Shown: positions 11,584 to 24,906, counted from the stretch's first letter. The stretch: 64,000 nt of DNA from Drosophila persimilis (GCF_003286085.1 NW_020825289.1:8990001-9054000), one strand, 5' to 3'. Made by a program: numbers and translations. The notes: a model not told the origin generated them from the letters alone.

Positions 11584-12308
11584 CACTAACCATACAGTAT
11601 ATAGATGTGCCAGTTCATACAACGAAAGTGTCACACACCGGCTTGCGCTATCCGTACCCCAGAGTGACGTCATCATGAGAGAGAGAGCGCAGAGAGAACA
11701 TCTTTGCATGTGTTAGTACACACGCAATATGTTTCGACAAAAATATGTGATTGTATGTTTTTTCAGATTTTTTGAACTCTCTCAGGTCTGATCTGTTTTG
11801 CCACCAGCATGTTTTAGTGTATGGGTGCCCATGCATTCTCACGTACTTTGCGTGTGTGTGTTTACTATTGCTGGCCGCTAGAACTGAAATTTGAGTTTGG
11901 TTCTTGTTTCGGGTCTTTTGATGGACTGACCTACCGCCACAAAATAAATGAAGAATGGGCAGGGGGTGGGGGTATGGTACACTAGGGCGCGGGAAACAAA
12001 ATAAAATCTGTTATTTGTTTGATTTATACCACAAAATATAAAATATTACAATAATATAATTACACATTTATTTCCTTATTTTAAACAGGTTGATTATAAA
12101 TTATACAAATTATGCAAACGCCGTCGGTTCTCGACGTTTTTGTTTATTATAACTAAAACAATGATGTATCTAAATATACAATATAAGAAAATATATATAT
12201 ATACTTAAATAAATATGCATAAATATAAATGGAATTGGTTTTACATATATTTCAAATCAATTGTCAATCGCGCGCTTTCCGACGGGAATCTGCAAAGTAC
12301 AAATTTAG
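11584..12308 (+). repeat. Left terminal inverted repeat of the foldback element
   Basis: This 725-base arm contains a GAGAGAGAGC tract, a G-rich block near 11960 (CAGGGGGTGGGGGTATGG) and an AT-rich inner third. The small reading frame on its minus strand, beginning MRMHGHPYTKT, recurs in the right arm only because the arms are copies. I do not regard it as a gene. Confidence 0.92.
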
Positions 12309-12813
12309 ATACCGGTCGCACCTTGAATACTCTCATGGACAATACCCATAAATTTTATAATTTTATAATAATTCAATTATAAAATATCTTATGTACATAC
12401 ATATGCACATAAATATTAAAGTTTATTACATTCGTATATTGCATGAGGGTTTTCAAAATTACTGCTGCCCGGTCAGCGTCGAGTCGGTGTGTCTCGAGAG
12501 AAAGAATACAAAAACAAAATATGAATCGTCTGCGTGCTGAAACCGTAGGGCAGCGTGGTCGCTGATGTCTTTGGCGCGGCACAGTGGGACTCAGCCGAAA
12601 TAGTAAAAAAATTGTATGAGTGCTTTAGATAAATTCTAATAGAGAATTTTCCAATCGAATTTTCCCACTGTGCCGCTCCAAAGACATCGGCGATCCGCGA
12701 CCACCGCTTCGACGGTGCTGAGGCTCGAGAGTCCAGAATTGCCGAACAGACGAAACCGATGGGCAGCGGGGTCGCGGTAGAGACGAAGTACAGGCAAAAA
12801 GGGAATTGGAAAA
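12309..12813. repeat. Foldback spacer with a nested imperfect palindrome
   Basis: The 505-base spacer contains a second, diverged inverted repeat. A sequence around 12551-12592 (GGTCGCTGATGTCTTTGGCG) reappears inverted around 12662-12705 (CCAAAGACATCGGCGATCC). No transposase domain is visible in any frame. The inner palindrome may be a relic of an older arm boundary. Confidence 0.6.
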
Positions 12814-13538
12814 CTAAATTTGTACTTTGCAGATTCCCGTCGGAAAGCGCGCGATTGACAATTGATTTGAAATATATGTAAAACCAATTCCATTTATATT
12901 TATGCATATTTATTTAAGTATATATATATATTTTCTTATATTGTATATTTAGATACATCATTGTTTTAGTTATAATAAACAAAAACGTCGAGAACCGACG
13001 GCGTTTGCATAATTTGTATAATTTATAATCAACCTGTTTAAAATAAGGAAATAAATGTGTAATTATATTATTGTAATATTTTATATTTTGTGGTATAAAT
13101 CAAACAAATAACAGCTTTTATTTTGTTTCCCGCGCCCTAGTGTACCATACCCCCACCCCCTGCCCATTCTTCATTTATTTTGTGGCGGTAGGTCAGTCCA
13201 TCAAAAGACCCGAAACAAGAACCAAACTCAAATTTCAGTTCTAGCGGCCAGCAATAGTAAACACACACACGCAAAGTACGTGAGAATGCATGGGCACCCA
13301 TACACTAAAACATGCTGGTGGCAAAACAGATCAGACCTGAGAGAGTTCAAAAAATCTGAAAAAACATACAATCACATATTTTTGTCGAAACATATTGCGT
13401 GTGTACTAACACATGCAAAGATGTTCTCTCTGCGCTCTCTCTCTCATGATGACGTCACTCTGGGGTACGGATAGCGCAAGCCGGTGTGTGACACTTTCGT
13501 TGTATGAACTGGCACATCTATATACTGTATGGTTAGTG
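12814..13538 (-). repeat. Right terminal inverted repeat of the foldback element
   Basis: This is the mirror image of the left arm and carries the same G-rich and GAGA tracts on the opposite strand. It ends CTGTATGGTTAGTG and is followed directly by the second TTGATGG at 13539-13545. Confidence 0.92.
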
Positions 13539-13650
13539 TTGATGGTCAATGGTCGTCAGAATAGTCTATAATCAGCACTTTTTCGTCGGCTGCCAGCCTG
13601 GTATCATAACGGCCAACGCCGACACGACAATGGCAGGTCTCGCAAGACAT

Positions 13651-14040
13651 TTGCACGAAAATTTGGTGGTTTTAAGAAAGTTTTCGGTATTTTTTAGGTA
13701 AAAATTGAGCAGACGACATATTTATGGTATATTTTTTAAGTGAGACTGTATATTTTGGTATATTTCTGGGGGTCGGACGGTATATTTTAACGATATATTT
13801 TCTGGTCACACTGCAGACAACTCAATTGCACGAAAATTTGGTGGTTTTTAAGAAAGTTTTCGGTATTTTTTAGGTCCAAATTAAGCCGACGATATATTTA
13901 CGGAATATTTTTTAGGTGAGACGGTATATTTTGGTATATTTCTGAGGGTCGGACGGTATATTTTAACGATACATCATCTGGTCACACTGCAGGCAACTCA
14001 CTTGCACGAAAATTTGGTGGTTTTTTAAGAAAGTTTTGGT
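13651..14040 (+). repeat. Tandem ~175-bp units with Motif 6 and Motif 1
   Basis: TTGCACGAAAATTTGGTGG begins units at 13651, 13826 and 14002, giving periods of 175 and 176 bases; the third unit is truncated. Each full unit contains [23 protein letters not shown] blocks, which match the Drosophila core-promoter Motif 6 consensus (KTYRGTATWTTT). Each ends with TGGTCACACTGC, a match to core-promoter Motif 1 (YGGTCACACTR, bound by M1BP). The array ends about 80 bases before the TER94 start codon, so the second Motif 1 (about 13979-13990) is well placed to be its promoter. Diverged inverted relatives occur at 54785-55240. Confidence 0.85.
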
Positions 14041-14120
14041 CATTTGAAGCGCAATTAAATAGGTTGAAGTCCCGAATTTTATAAATTTAAGTTGCACAGT
14101 TAATCCACAAACAGTTTAAC

Positions 14121-17740
<3,620 letters not shown>

Positions 17741-18152
17741 ATTTCTAGTTTTTACACTGCTAAACAACAACAAAAAACACAAAAAGAAAACCCAATTTTT
17801 TAAATGAATTTTTCCCCGTAAAACCCCGATAAAGCAAGCAAATTACATTCGCGGCAAAAAAAAACAACGTCATGGAATTCAGAGATACATTCAGTCTACA
17901 TACAAAATCCAATAGCAGTTCCAAAACATGACCGATACCATCATCGCTTTTAGCCATGGATTGTAATACTAAATACCATTCACATTGAAACTTGGGACTA
18001 GGCTGGTGCACCTGGACCAACCGAATCCGAATCTATTGTAATTGGCGAAACAAATCGCACCACCTCTTACCATTCGTGCATTGTCGGTGGAGAGTGTCAG
18101 CGAGTGGCTCCGATAAATGAGTTTCTATAAACATAATTATAAAGGATACACA
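17741..18152 (+). other. TER94 3' UTR, proximal part
   Basis: This is non-coding and A-rich. There is no canonical AATAAA between the TER94 stop and the retrotransposon; only GATAAA-type variants occur, near 17828 and 18113. The first canonical signal in this orientation is on the far side of the retrotransposon at 26015. The 3' UTR therefore probably spans the insertion site. Confidence 0.5.
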
Positions 18153-18156
18153 TACA

Positions 18157-18688
18157 AATTAAACAACTGCGGTAGCGGATTGTGTTTTTAAAAAGTTTTT
18201 ATTTTACTTCGAACTTCACTGATATAGATTTAAGTAGAGGGTCACAAAGGAATTCCGGGCCAAGGGATTGCGCGATCTTAATATTTAGCTAGACTTTGCG
18301 GTGTCGCTGCTGGATCAAGACTGATTTGAACTTTCTGATCTTTGCATCGTTGATCCCTTTCGGGAATCGTTTTTCTATAAACATTTCAATTGATTTCGCC
18401 ATCCCGAGTATTAGATTTCGTCATCCAAAGAGAGAACTGTAAAAGGCCTAAAGTGCAGGATCTGCAGAAAGCCGGGAGTGAGATTGTTTATGAGAAGCCG
18501 GGTGTGGGCAAACATTGGTTTTCCATTTAGGCGAGTGTCAAAGAATGGGATTGCGGCGGGGGCGCTTGAGATTGTACATCTTAGAAATCAATTAGGCGGA
18601 GGCCCAAGATTGAAATTGTTTTCGTTTTGGAAAACCAAAGATTGTTTACAACTCGTATAAGAGCTCAATGGAATTGGGTACGTTAACT
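18157..18688 (-). repeat. 3' long terminal repeat (532 bp)
   Basis: This is an apparently identical copy of the 5' LTR. It abuts the polypurine tract at 18689-18700 on its inner side and the TACA target duplication on its outer side. Confidence 0.95.
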
Positions 18689-18700
18689 CCCCCCATTCTT
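18689..18700 (-). other. Polypurine tract
   Basis: On the minus strand AAGAATGGGGGG directly abuts the 3' LTR (AGTTAAC...). This is the usual primer for plus-strand DNA synthesis in LTR retroelements. It also overlaps the end of the disrupted env frame. Confidence 0.85.
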
Positions 18701-20121
18701 AAATGTTTCGTCCCGATACATTTTGAAGTTCTGATAGAGCTCTAATTTCTTCTGACAGTATTTGAATGTTGCTTTCCACTATTTCTTCTGACGGTATTCT
18801 TATTGATTTAATAAGTACAAATTTGGTTAATTTATAGCAGAAGTAAAATAACATTAACAATATCAAAATGATTAAAAATAATGTTGTTAATGGTAAGGCC
18901 GTATTACCTAATGTTATAAGGGGATTTAAAATATTAACATTATCAAAAGAAAATTGCTTATCATTTGATTGTATATAATCAACTAATTCAAAATCGCTAT
19001 ATCTATGATGCGATATATATTTTAGAATTTTACCCTTATCATTTATGTGGCTTATATTATTTATTACAATTGTGTTGTTGAATATAAGGAGATACGATCC
19101 TAACAAAGTAGTATTGTCTACGATATTTTTGCCTGAAACTAATATGGCACCATCCTGAATGATGTCTATTTCTTTGTTTTTTTTCCCTTTTTTTAGTGCA
19201 GTTGGCTTTAAAGCCATTAAGTAAATTGGTGAAACAGGTACTCTTTAAATTTATTTGTGCGTAATTGTTAAAAGTTTCACTTTTAAAATTATTCATTAAA
19301 TAGTATTTCTCCTTACATTCACAAACTTTTTCACTTATAACTAACATTCCATCATTTTGTGAGATGGCTCTTGCATGGTAAAACTTGCAAATATCTTTAA
19401 TTTGAGGATATTTTATGTAAATGATTATTAAATCTGCATTTCGAATTATTTTAACCGTTGCAATGTCCAACAGATCAGACAGTTCAACATTATGTTTTTC
19501 ATGCTTATAAATGTCCTCTATTTCGTTTTTATTTAAAATTTTTGTATTGAAAATGTTTACTTTTAAGAGGGTTATGGTATCAACTAAATTTAGTAGGTCA
19601 AAAGTTATTAATTTTAAACGATGCTTTCTCAGTATCGTTTCTTCATTGAAGATGACATTCTTTAATGAATTTGATAGCAATTCAATTTCTTTGAAAAATT
19701 TGGAATTTATTACAAATTGTTTATTATTATTTTCAGTTAATTCATTTACTTTATTTTGTATTTTCAAAAAGTCGTCATGATCAGGGCTGCCTGCTATCCA
19801 TTTCCAAATGGTACCTAATTCATTTATTCCCCTTTCTTTCCGTTTTGGAACTAATTCTGAAATCATTAATTTTAATAGACTTAAGTCCATTGATATTTCC
19901 CACTCATCGTCTGAATTAATTGATTTGTTGACATATTTGGATTCTTTATCAATTATCTCTCTATAAAAACTCAAATTAGTAATATGGAAAAGTTCAGCGT
20001 ATGTTTCATAAGTGTAAACGTCTCTGTCGTCTTTGAGCAATAGATAGTCACTATGCGTATAGTCAATTACTTCCGCAGTCGTCAATATAACAAAAGTCAG
20101 TATTAGTATATTCGCATACAT
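18699..20121 (-). pseudogene. env: Env-like glycoprotein gene, frame-disrupted
   Basis: The first frame (20121-19057) starts with a hydrophobic signal peptide. It has a basic KRKERG stretch followed by AGSPDHDD, a signature of errantivirus Env and baculovirus F-type proteins. The rest of the protein, including a transmembrane segment rich in Leu/Ile and a short cytoplasmic tail, continues in another frame (19217-18699). The switch falls in A-rich homopolymer runs around 19176-19197 and amounts to a net +1 shift. This copy therefore cannot make full-length Env unless the shift is a sequencing error. Env is normally expressed from a spliced RNA. Its ATG lies 17 bases after the pol frame ends. 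Confidence 0.88.
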
Positions 20122-20137
20122 TTTCTGGAAAAAATAT

Positions 20138-23100
20138 TTAATATTTGATGTTATCTTTATGTATAATTCTGTTTCTATTGTTGATTATAATTTTATTCGG
20201 TCGATTTTCCTTAACTACCTGCTTTTTGTATCGGGATTGAAGTTTATTTCTTTCCCCGAATTTCTTTTCATAGACTACTTCTCCTATTTTATAATCTTTT
20301 TCTCTTCTATCTTTGTTATGTATCTTAAGCATTTTGGTCTGAGCTTCCTTAAGTAATATTGGATTATGTTTGTGTTCTATTTTGTTATACAATATGTCAT
20401 ATGGCATTTGATTGGTCGTTGAATGTATCGTCAGGTTATATTTCAGTGCCGCCCTTATTATTATTTCTGAATAATCTGTTAGATTTAGTTCATCCTTGAT
20501 GCACCGCGCTATTTCTGTTAGTGTGGAATGTACCCTTTCTACCTGACCATTTGAGGTGCTGTGTCTGGGATCAGCATAATAAATAGTTAAGTTACTTCTT
20601 TGTATGAATGATCTAAATTGTGCTGAAGTAAAGCTTGGTTCGTTGTCAGTCATTAATGATGTTGCTAACGGAAAGTGTTGTAAAATTTCCATTACCTTAT
20701 TTTCAATGTTTAATTTACTTTGAATTTCCTTGACCACCAAGTATTTGGAATAAGAATCTATACAAGTTATGAATGTTAGGTTTTGGGCATAGTATATGTC
20801 TAAGTGTAATTGATCTCCTTCTTTTGCTGGAATGGGAGCTTCCCCAATTGGAATTTTTACAGGGTGTCTCCGATATTTGTTTTTGTTACAGATCTCACAA
20901 TTTTTTATATATTCTTTTAATTTTTTGTGCAGGTTTGGCCAATAATACAGCTTAGTTATTTGTTTGTAATTTTCGTCTAGTCCTCTATGGGCTCTGCAAT
21001 GTGTTTCTTCTATAATTATAGCTTTATCTTCTGAATTTACTACATCTTGGAGGAACTTTCTTGTGAAGAGAAATTTATTTATGAAGTTTTCCTTTAGCTT
21101 ATTTTGGATAAGGTATAAATCTTCTAAAGTGCAGTGTATTCCTGTGGTTAAGTGAGGCTGAATAAATTCTTTTAAAATGATTAGCAGATTGTCAACCGTA
21201 TCAAATTCAATAATATGTCGGGTATTTTCATAAACTCTTACTAACTCATGAACTGTGAATCTCCCTTGCGCTAATAGTAGCTGCTGTTTAAATTGGTTTA
21301 GAGGCTTGCTAGTCTCTTGAATGACGTTTTCGAAACTACTCTCTGCTGAATGCTGAGTATTTATGTCTGATTCTGATTCTGTCTGGTCGACATCACTATC
21401 TGTCATATGATTTATTTTAATCCGAGATAACGCGTCCGCTACTACGTTAGTTGAGCCTGGCTTATAAATGATTTTTGGTGTGAAACTTTCTATGAAGTAA
21501 TACCAACGTTTCATTTCAACATTTGGATTTTTTTGCGACATTGCAAAGGACAAAGGTTGGTGATCTGTATGTATTTCAATTCCACTCACTCCGTATAAAT
21601 AATTTCGCAAATTTTTTAATGCCCATACAATAGCTAATAATTCTTTTTTATTAGTAGCATATAATTGCTCGGTTTTACTTAAAGTTTTAGAAATAAATGT
21701 TATGGGATTCCCATCTTGCGACAAAACTGCACCTATTGCTATGTCCGATGCATCTGTGGTTAATGTGAATTTTTTATTGTAATCTGGTTGTACTAATTCA
21801 ATATGTGCTATTAAACTGTCCTTTAAATTATTAAATGCTCCAATTGCTGGTTCATCCAGCTGTATTAATGCTTTCTTGGATGCCCTTCGTGAAACTTTCC
21901 CATTTACTCCGCTCAGATATTTTGTTAAAGGTTTGGCAATTGTGGCATAATTTCGGACAAATTTTCTGTAATACCCTGTTAGTCCTAAGAAGCTACGTAG
22001 CTCTCTGATATTTTTAGGAATTGGATAGTTTTGTATTGTGGAGATTTTGTCTGGATCTGTTTTAATGATATTTTGGGAAACAATGTATCCCAGAAATTTG
22101 GTTTCCAATTGAAAGAATTTAGACTTTTCAAGTGAAATTTTCATGTTAGCGTTTTGCAATATCTGAATTATATGAATTAGATCTTTATAATGTTGTTCTA
22201 TAGTTTTTGAAAATATTATTATATCGTCCATATAAACGTGACAAGTTTTCCCAACTTGTTCTCTAAGTATATCGTCCATTGCCCTTTGGAAAATTCTGGG
22301 AGCGTTCGTCAATCCCATAGGCATTCTTAGAAATTCATATTTGCCGTTATTTATGGAAAAAGATGTTTTTTCAATATCTGATTCCCTCATTAAAATCTGA
22401 TAGAAACCTGACTCTAAGTCAATGGCCGAGAAATATTTCGCTTTACCTAAATTGGCAAGGATTACTGAAGGATCTTGCATAGGGTATCTATCCGGTATAG
22501 TGTTTTCATTAAGTTTCTTAAAGTCTATTACTAATCTATGCTTAGGAGTTCCGTCCTCATTTACTCCCTTCTTTGGTACTACTATTACCGGTGAATTATA
22601 TGGGCTTTTACTAGGTCTGATTATACCTTCATCTAACATTTTACTTATTTCGTTATTAACGAAATCGTTAACCGAATAAGCGTATGGATACTGCTTGCCA
22701 TATACCGGTCTATCGTGTTCAGTGTTAATCTCTCCTTTTATATCCGTTCTGAACGGTAACTGTAAATTTATATTGGCATGGTCTTCTTCGATGATAGATA
22801 CCATTTTCTCTCTGAGATTTTCTAAATTGTCCTCTTTGTAGGTTATTGTGTTATACAATTTCATTTTTTTCAATTCAGAATTTGCATAATTTTGAATGTC
22901 GGATATTTCTACGACGGCGCGTTCAGGATTTTTGCATCCCAAACTTTTAAATTGTTTATTGTCGGATAATTCAACGACGGCGTGTTCAGGATTCTTTAAT
23001 CCCAAACTATTCGAACTTTTAGTGTCGGATAATTCAACGACGGCGTGCTCAGGATATTTTAATCCCAAACTATTAAAACTTTGGATGTCGGATAATTCAA

Positions 23101-23680
23101 CGACGGCGGGCTCAGGATATTTGAATCCCAAACTATTGACGGATAATTCTTCGTCGGCGTGCTCAGGATTTTTTGATCCCAAGCTATATAAACTTCCTTC
23201 TACCTTTACTGAATCGCTTTTCATTTCTTTTTCTTCTTCAAAATATTTTTTTATTATATATTCCTTCAACGGAAGGATGGTTTTTCCTTCTATAAAGGTT
23301 AATTTGTTTAAAGAAAGGACCTCGTCATATATTAGTTTCTCCTCATTGTCTTTATAACTTAAAGTCCCCTTTCCTGTATCAATAACCGCTCCGATTTTCT
23401 TTAATAGGTTAAATCCTATTAGTAAATCTGCCTCCATTCCATCTATTTCATAAAACACTTGCTTTGTGTTGAAAATTGTTATATTATGGAAATATTTAAT
23501 TATTGAAAACCCATTCACTGTAGCAACTTTCTTATAGATTGGTAATTCATTTTTATTGTCGTAAATTCCTTTTTTTATATAACAGGAAGTTGCTCCCGTA
23601 TCTATCAAAACTTTTAATTCTCTGTTTATTTTTTTGTCTACTCTTTTTAGGTAGGGCAGACCTACTTCGGGGGCTGATCT
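20138..23680 (-). CDS. pol: Pol polyprotein: protease, RT, RNase H, integrase
   Basis: The frame is open from the slippery site, and its first ATG is at 23608. In order, it encodes an aspartic protease (LIDTGATSC) and a linker holding five ~21-residue repeats. Reverse transcriptase follows with the YMDDI active site (CHVYMDDIIIFSK), then RNase H (TTDASDIAIGAVLSQDG). The integrase has an HHCC finger (HCRAHRGLDENY to CEICNKNK) and a DDE core (LHLDIYYAQ, LMTDNEPSF, and the glutamate in SNGQVERVHS). All these catalytic residues are present and no stop interrupts about 1,170 codons, so the enzyme set looks functional. The protease-RT repeats are unusual. Confidence 0.95.
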   Translation of the reverse strand, partial: RSAPEVGLPYLKRVDKKINRELKVLIDTGATSCYIKKGIYDNKNELPIYKKVATVNGFSIIKYFHNITIFNTKQVFYEIDGMEADLLIGFNLLKKIGAVIDTGKGTLSYKDNEEKLIYDEVLSLNKLTFIEGKTILPLKEYIIKKYFEEEKEMKSDSVKVEGSLYSLGSKNPEHADEELSVNSLGFKYPEPAVVELSDIQSFNSLGLKYPEHAVVELSDTKSSNSLGLKNPEHAVVELSDNKQFKSLGCKNPERAVVEISDIQNYANSELKKMKLYNTITYKEDNLENLREKMVSIIEEDHANINLQLPFRTDIKGEINTEHDRPVYGKQYPYAYSVNDFVNNEISKMLDEGIIRPSKSPYNSPVIVVPKKGVNEDGTPKHRLVIDFKKLNENTIPDRYPMQDPSVILANLGKAKYFSAIDLESGFYQILMRESDIEKTSFSINNGKYEFLRMPMGLTNAPRIFQRAMDDILREQVGKTCHVYMDDIIIFSKTIEQHYKDLIHIIQILQNANMKISLEKSKFFQLETKFLGYIVSQNIIKTDPDKISTIQNYPIPKNIRELRSFLGLTGYYRKFVRNYATIAKPLTKYLSGVNGKVSRRASKKALIQLDEPAIGAFNNLKDSLIAHIELVQPDYNKKFTLTTDASDIAIGAVLSQDGNPITFISKTLSKTEQLYATNKKELLAIVWALKNLRNYLYGVSGIEIHTDHQPLSFAMSQKNPNVEMKRWYYFIESFTPKIIYKPGSTNVVADALSRIKINHMTDSDVDQTESESDINTQHSAESSFENVIQETSKPLNQFKQQLLLAQGRFTVHELVRVYENTRHIIEFDTVDNLLIILKEFIQPHLTTGIHCTLEDLYLIQNKLKENFINKFLFTRKFLQDVVNSEDKAIIIEETHCRAHRGLDENYKQITKLYYWPNLHKKLKEYIKNCEICNKNKYRRHPVKIPIGEAPIPAKEGDQLHLDIYYAQNLTFITCIDSYSKYLVVKEIQSKLNIENKVMEILQHFPLATSLMTDNEPSFTSAQFRSFIQRSNLTIYYADPRHSTSNGQVERVHSTLTEIARCIKDELNLTDYSEIIIRAALKYNLTIHSTTNQMPYDILYNKIEHKHNPILLKEAQTKMLKIHNKDRREKDYKIGEVVYEKKFGERNKLQSRYKKQVVKENRPNKIIINNRNRIIHKDNIKY

Positions 23681-24906
23681 AAAAAATGATCCTCCTCAAT
23701 GTTATTTATCCTCATTGCTTTATTAGCCGGTTGTTCCGACATTTCGTTTAGTTTTCGTTTCTGCGCTGGATTGTCGTTAGACTGATTATTCGGGACTACG
23801 TTTGCCCTAAAATGCTGGGCTTGGCTATAATTGTTATTATTTCTCCTAAAATAACCGTTAGTATTCTCCCGATAATTTCTATTGTTATTATTTCCCCTGA
23901 ATTGATTGCTGTTCTGTCGGTTCCGGATTTGTATAGATTCGTCTACCTCCATTGGTTCTGGGGCCTGATTTTGTTGTCTATTACCCAAGAAATAGGGTTG
24001 TCCCCAAGACATGTTATTCCTCTGCAAATCCCTTTTTTGGTCGAATGGTGAACTGTTAGTCCTAGGTTGTCGTTGGTTGAATCTTAAGGTATTAAAATTA
24101 TTATTCCCTGAATTTCTGGGACCGCTGAATTGGTAGGCAAATTGGGCCCGAATGTTATTAGATTGCAATTCCTGTACCTTTGCTAAGGCATTCGGTAAAT
24201 CTGGGGGATTCAATGAAAATAGGATTTCAGCAATGCCGCCGTTTAGGCCAGTGACAAAAATGCGTAAGGCATTGTCTCTAATTTTTTTATTTGATTCCTT
24301 GGTGATCTCACTGTCCTTTCCGTGAGTCATTATTGTCTTATTTATTAACAAGGTCATTTTCTTGTTAACCTCGTTATAGAAATCTATAATTGAAAGGTTC
24401 CCTTGTCGGAGAACGCTTAATTCCTGTTCTATTATGTAAATAGGTCTCTTGTCACTGTAAACAAAGTCAAGCCGTGAAAGTATGGCATCAAAATTTAGAA
24501 CTGTCCCGTGGTTGGTCAGTGCGTCATGTGCTGGTCCTGTTATTTTGTTTCTCAAAATTGTTAATGCAATATAATATTGCTTACTTCCTTTCTTATATAA
24601 CTTCACTGCAGTTTCTGCAGCTTCCCTCCATCCTACATATTGGTTTAATCCACCATTAAAAATTGGTAGGGATTCTATTACCTTCAATGTGGTGTCGTCT
24701 CTTATTGTCTCGTCTATTGTTTCTGCCTGATAATCCGATACCTGATCGGATTTAGTTTCTATTTGTTGTTTTAAATTTACAATTTGCTCTTGTACTTGTG
24801 AAATTTGAAGTGCTATCAATTGTTTGACCAGATCTGCTGTGAGATCGGTCCTTGCTTGAGAGTTAATCATTTTTAGTTTTTCAAAATCTAAAGTTAGCTG
24901 ATCCAC
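23662..24906 (-). CDS. gag: Gag polyprotein of the retrotransposon
   Basis: This 414-codon open frame begins MDQLTLDFEKLKM. The N-terminal part contains a predicted coiled coil (about residues 20-60) and a capsid-like helical core that includes YVGWREAAETAVKLYKKGSK. The C-terminal third is Asn/Arg-rich (NNRNYRENTNGYFRRNNNNY) and lacks a CCHC zinc knuckle, so RNA is probably bound by this basic tail, as in related errantiviruses. The frame ends just after a -1 slippery heptamer at 23680-23686, through which pol is read. No internal stop is present. Confidence 0.9.
   Translation of the reverse strand: MDQLTLDFEKLKMINSQARTDLTADLVKQLIALQISQVQEQIVNLKQQIETKSDQVSDYQAETIDETIRDDTTLKVIESLPIFNGGLNQYVGWREAAETAVKLYKKGSKQYYIALTILRNKITGPAHDALTNHGTVLNFDAILSRLDFVYSDKRPIYIIEQELSVLRQGNLSIIDFYNEVNKKMTLLINKTIMTHGKDSEITKESNKKIRDNALRIFVTGLNGGIAEILFSLNPPDLPNALAKVQELQSNNIRAQFAYQFSGPRNSGNNNFNTLRFNQRQPRTNSSPFDQKRDLQRNNMSWGQPYFLGNRQQNQAPEPMEVDESIQIRNRQNSNQFRGNNNNRNYRENTNGYFRRNNNNYSQAQHFRANVVPNNQSNDNPAQKRKLNEMSEQPANKAMRINNIEEDHFLDQPPK
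23680..23686 (-). promoter_or_regulatory. -1 ribosomal frameshift site between gag and pol
   Basis: On the minus strand the gag codons read ca[T TTT TTA], a canonical X XXY YYZ slippery heptamer six codons before the gag stop. The pol frame lies at -1 relative to gag and is open from this point (RSAPEVGLPYLKR), which is exactly what a slip here would enter. I did not identify the downstream stimulatory structure. Confidence 0.8.

Larger units (their letters stand above)
11584..13538. mobile_element. Foldback-type transposon with 725-bp inverted arms
   Basis: The left arm, 11584-12308, is the reverse complement of the right arm, 12814-13538. Both are 725 bases, with no net indel, and I noticed only one mismatch, in the ATAACAG(A/C)TTTTATTTTG stretch. 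The arms start CACTAACCATACAGTATATA. A perfect 7-base direct repeat, TTGATGG, abuts both ends (11577-11583 and 13539-13545), as expected of a target-site duplication. The 505-base spacer encodes no transposase, so the copy is non-autonomous. Long arms, a 7-base duplication and a CACT start resemble Galileo-type foldback elements of the P superfamily known in several Drosophila lineages. That assignment is inference and needs a terminal-sequence comparison. The near-identity of the arms implies recent insertion or conversion between arms. Confidence 0.92.

Noticed and set aside
11648-13474. Two identical 64-residue frames (MRMHGHPYTKT...) in opposite orientation
   Set aside because: They exist only because the foldback arms are copies; no conserved domain, no initiation context.
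18478-18660. 60-residue frame in each LTR
   Set aside because: Inside a non-coding LTR, antisense to the element, and repeated only because the LTRs are.
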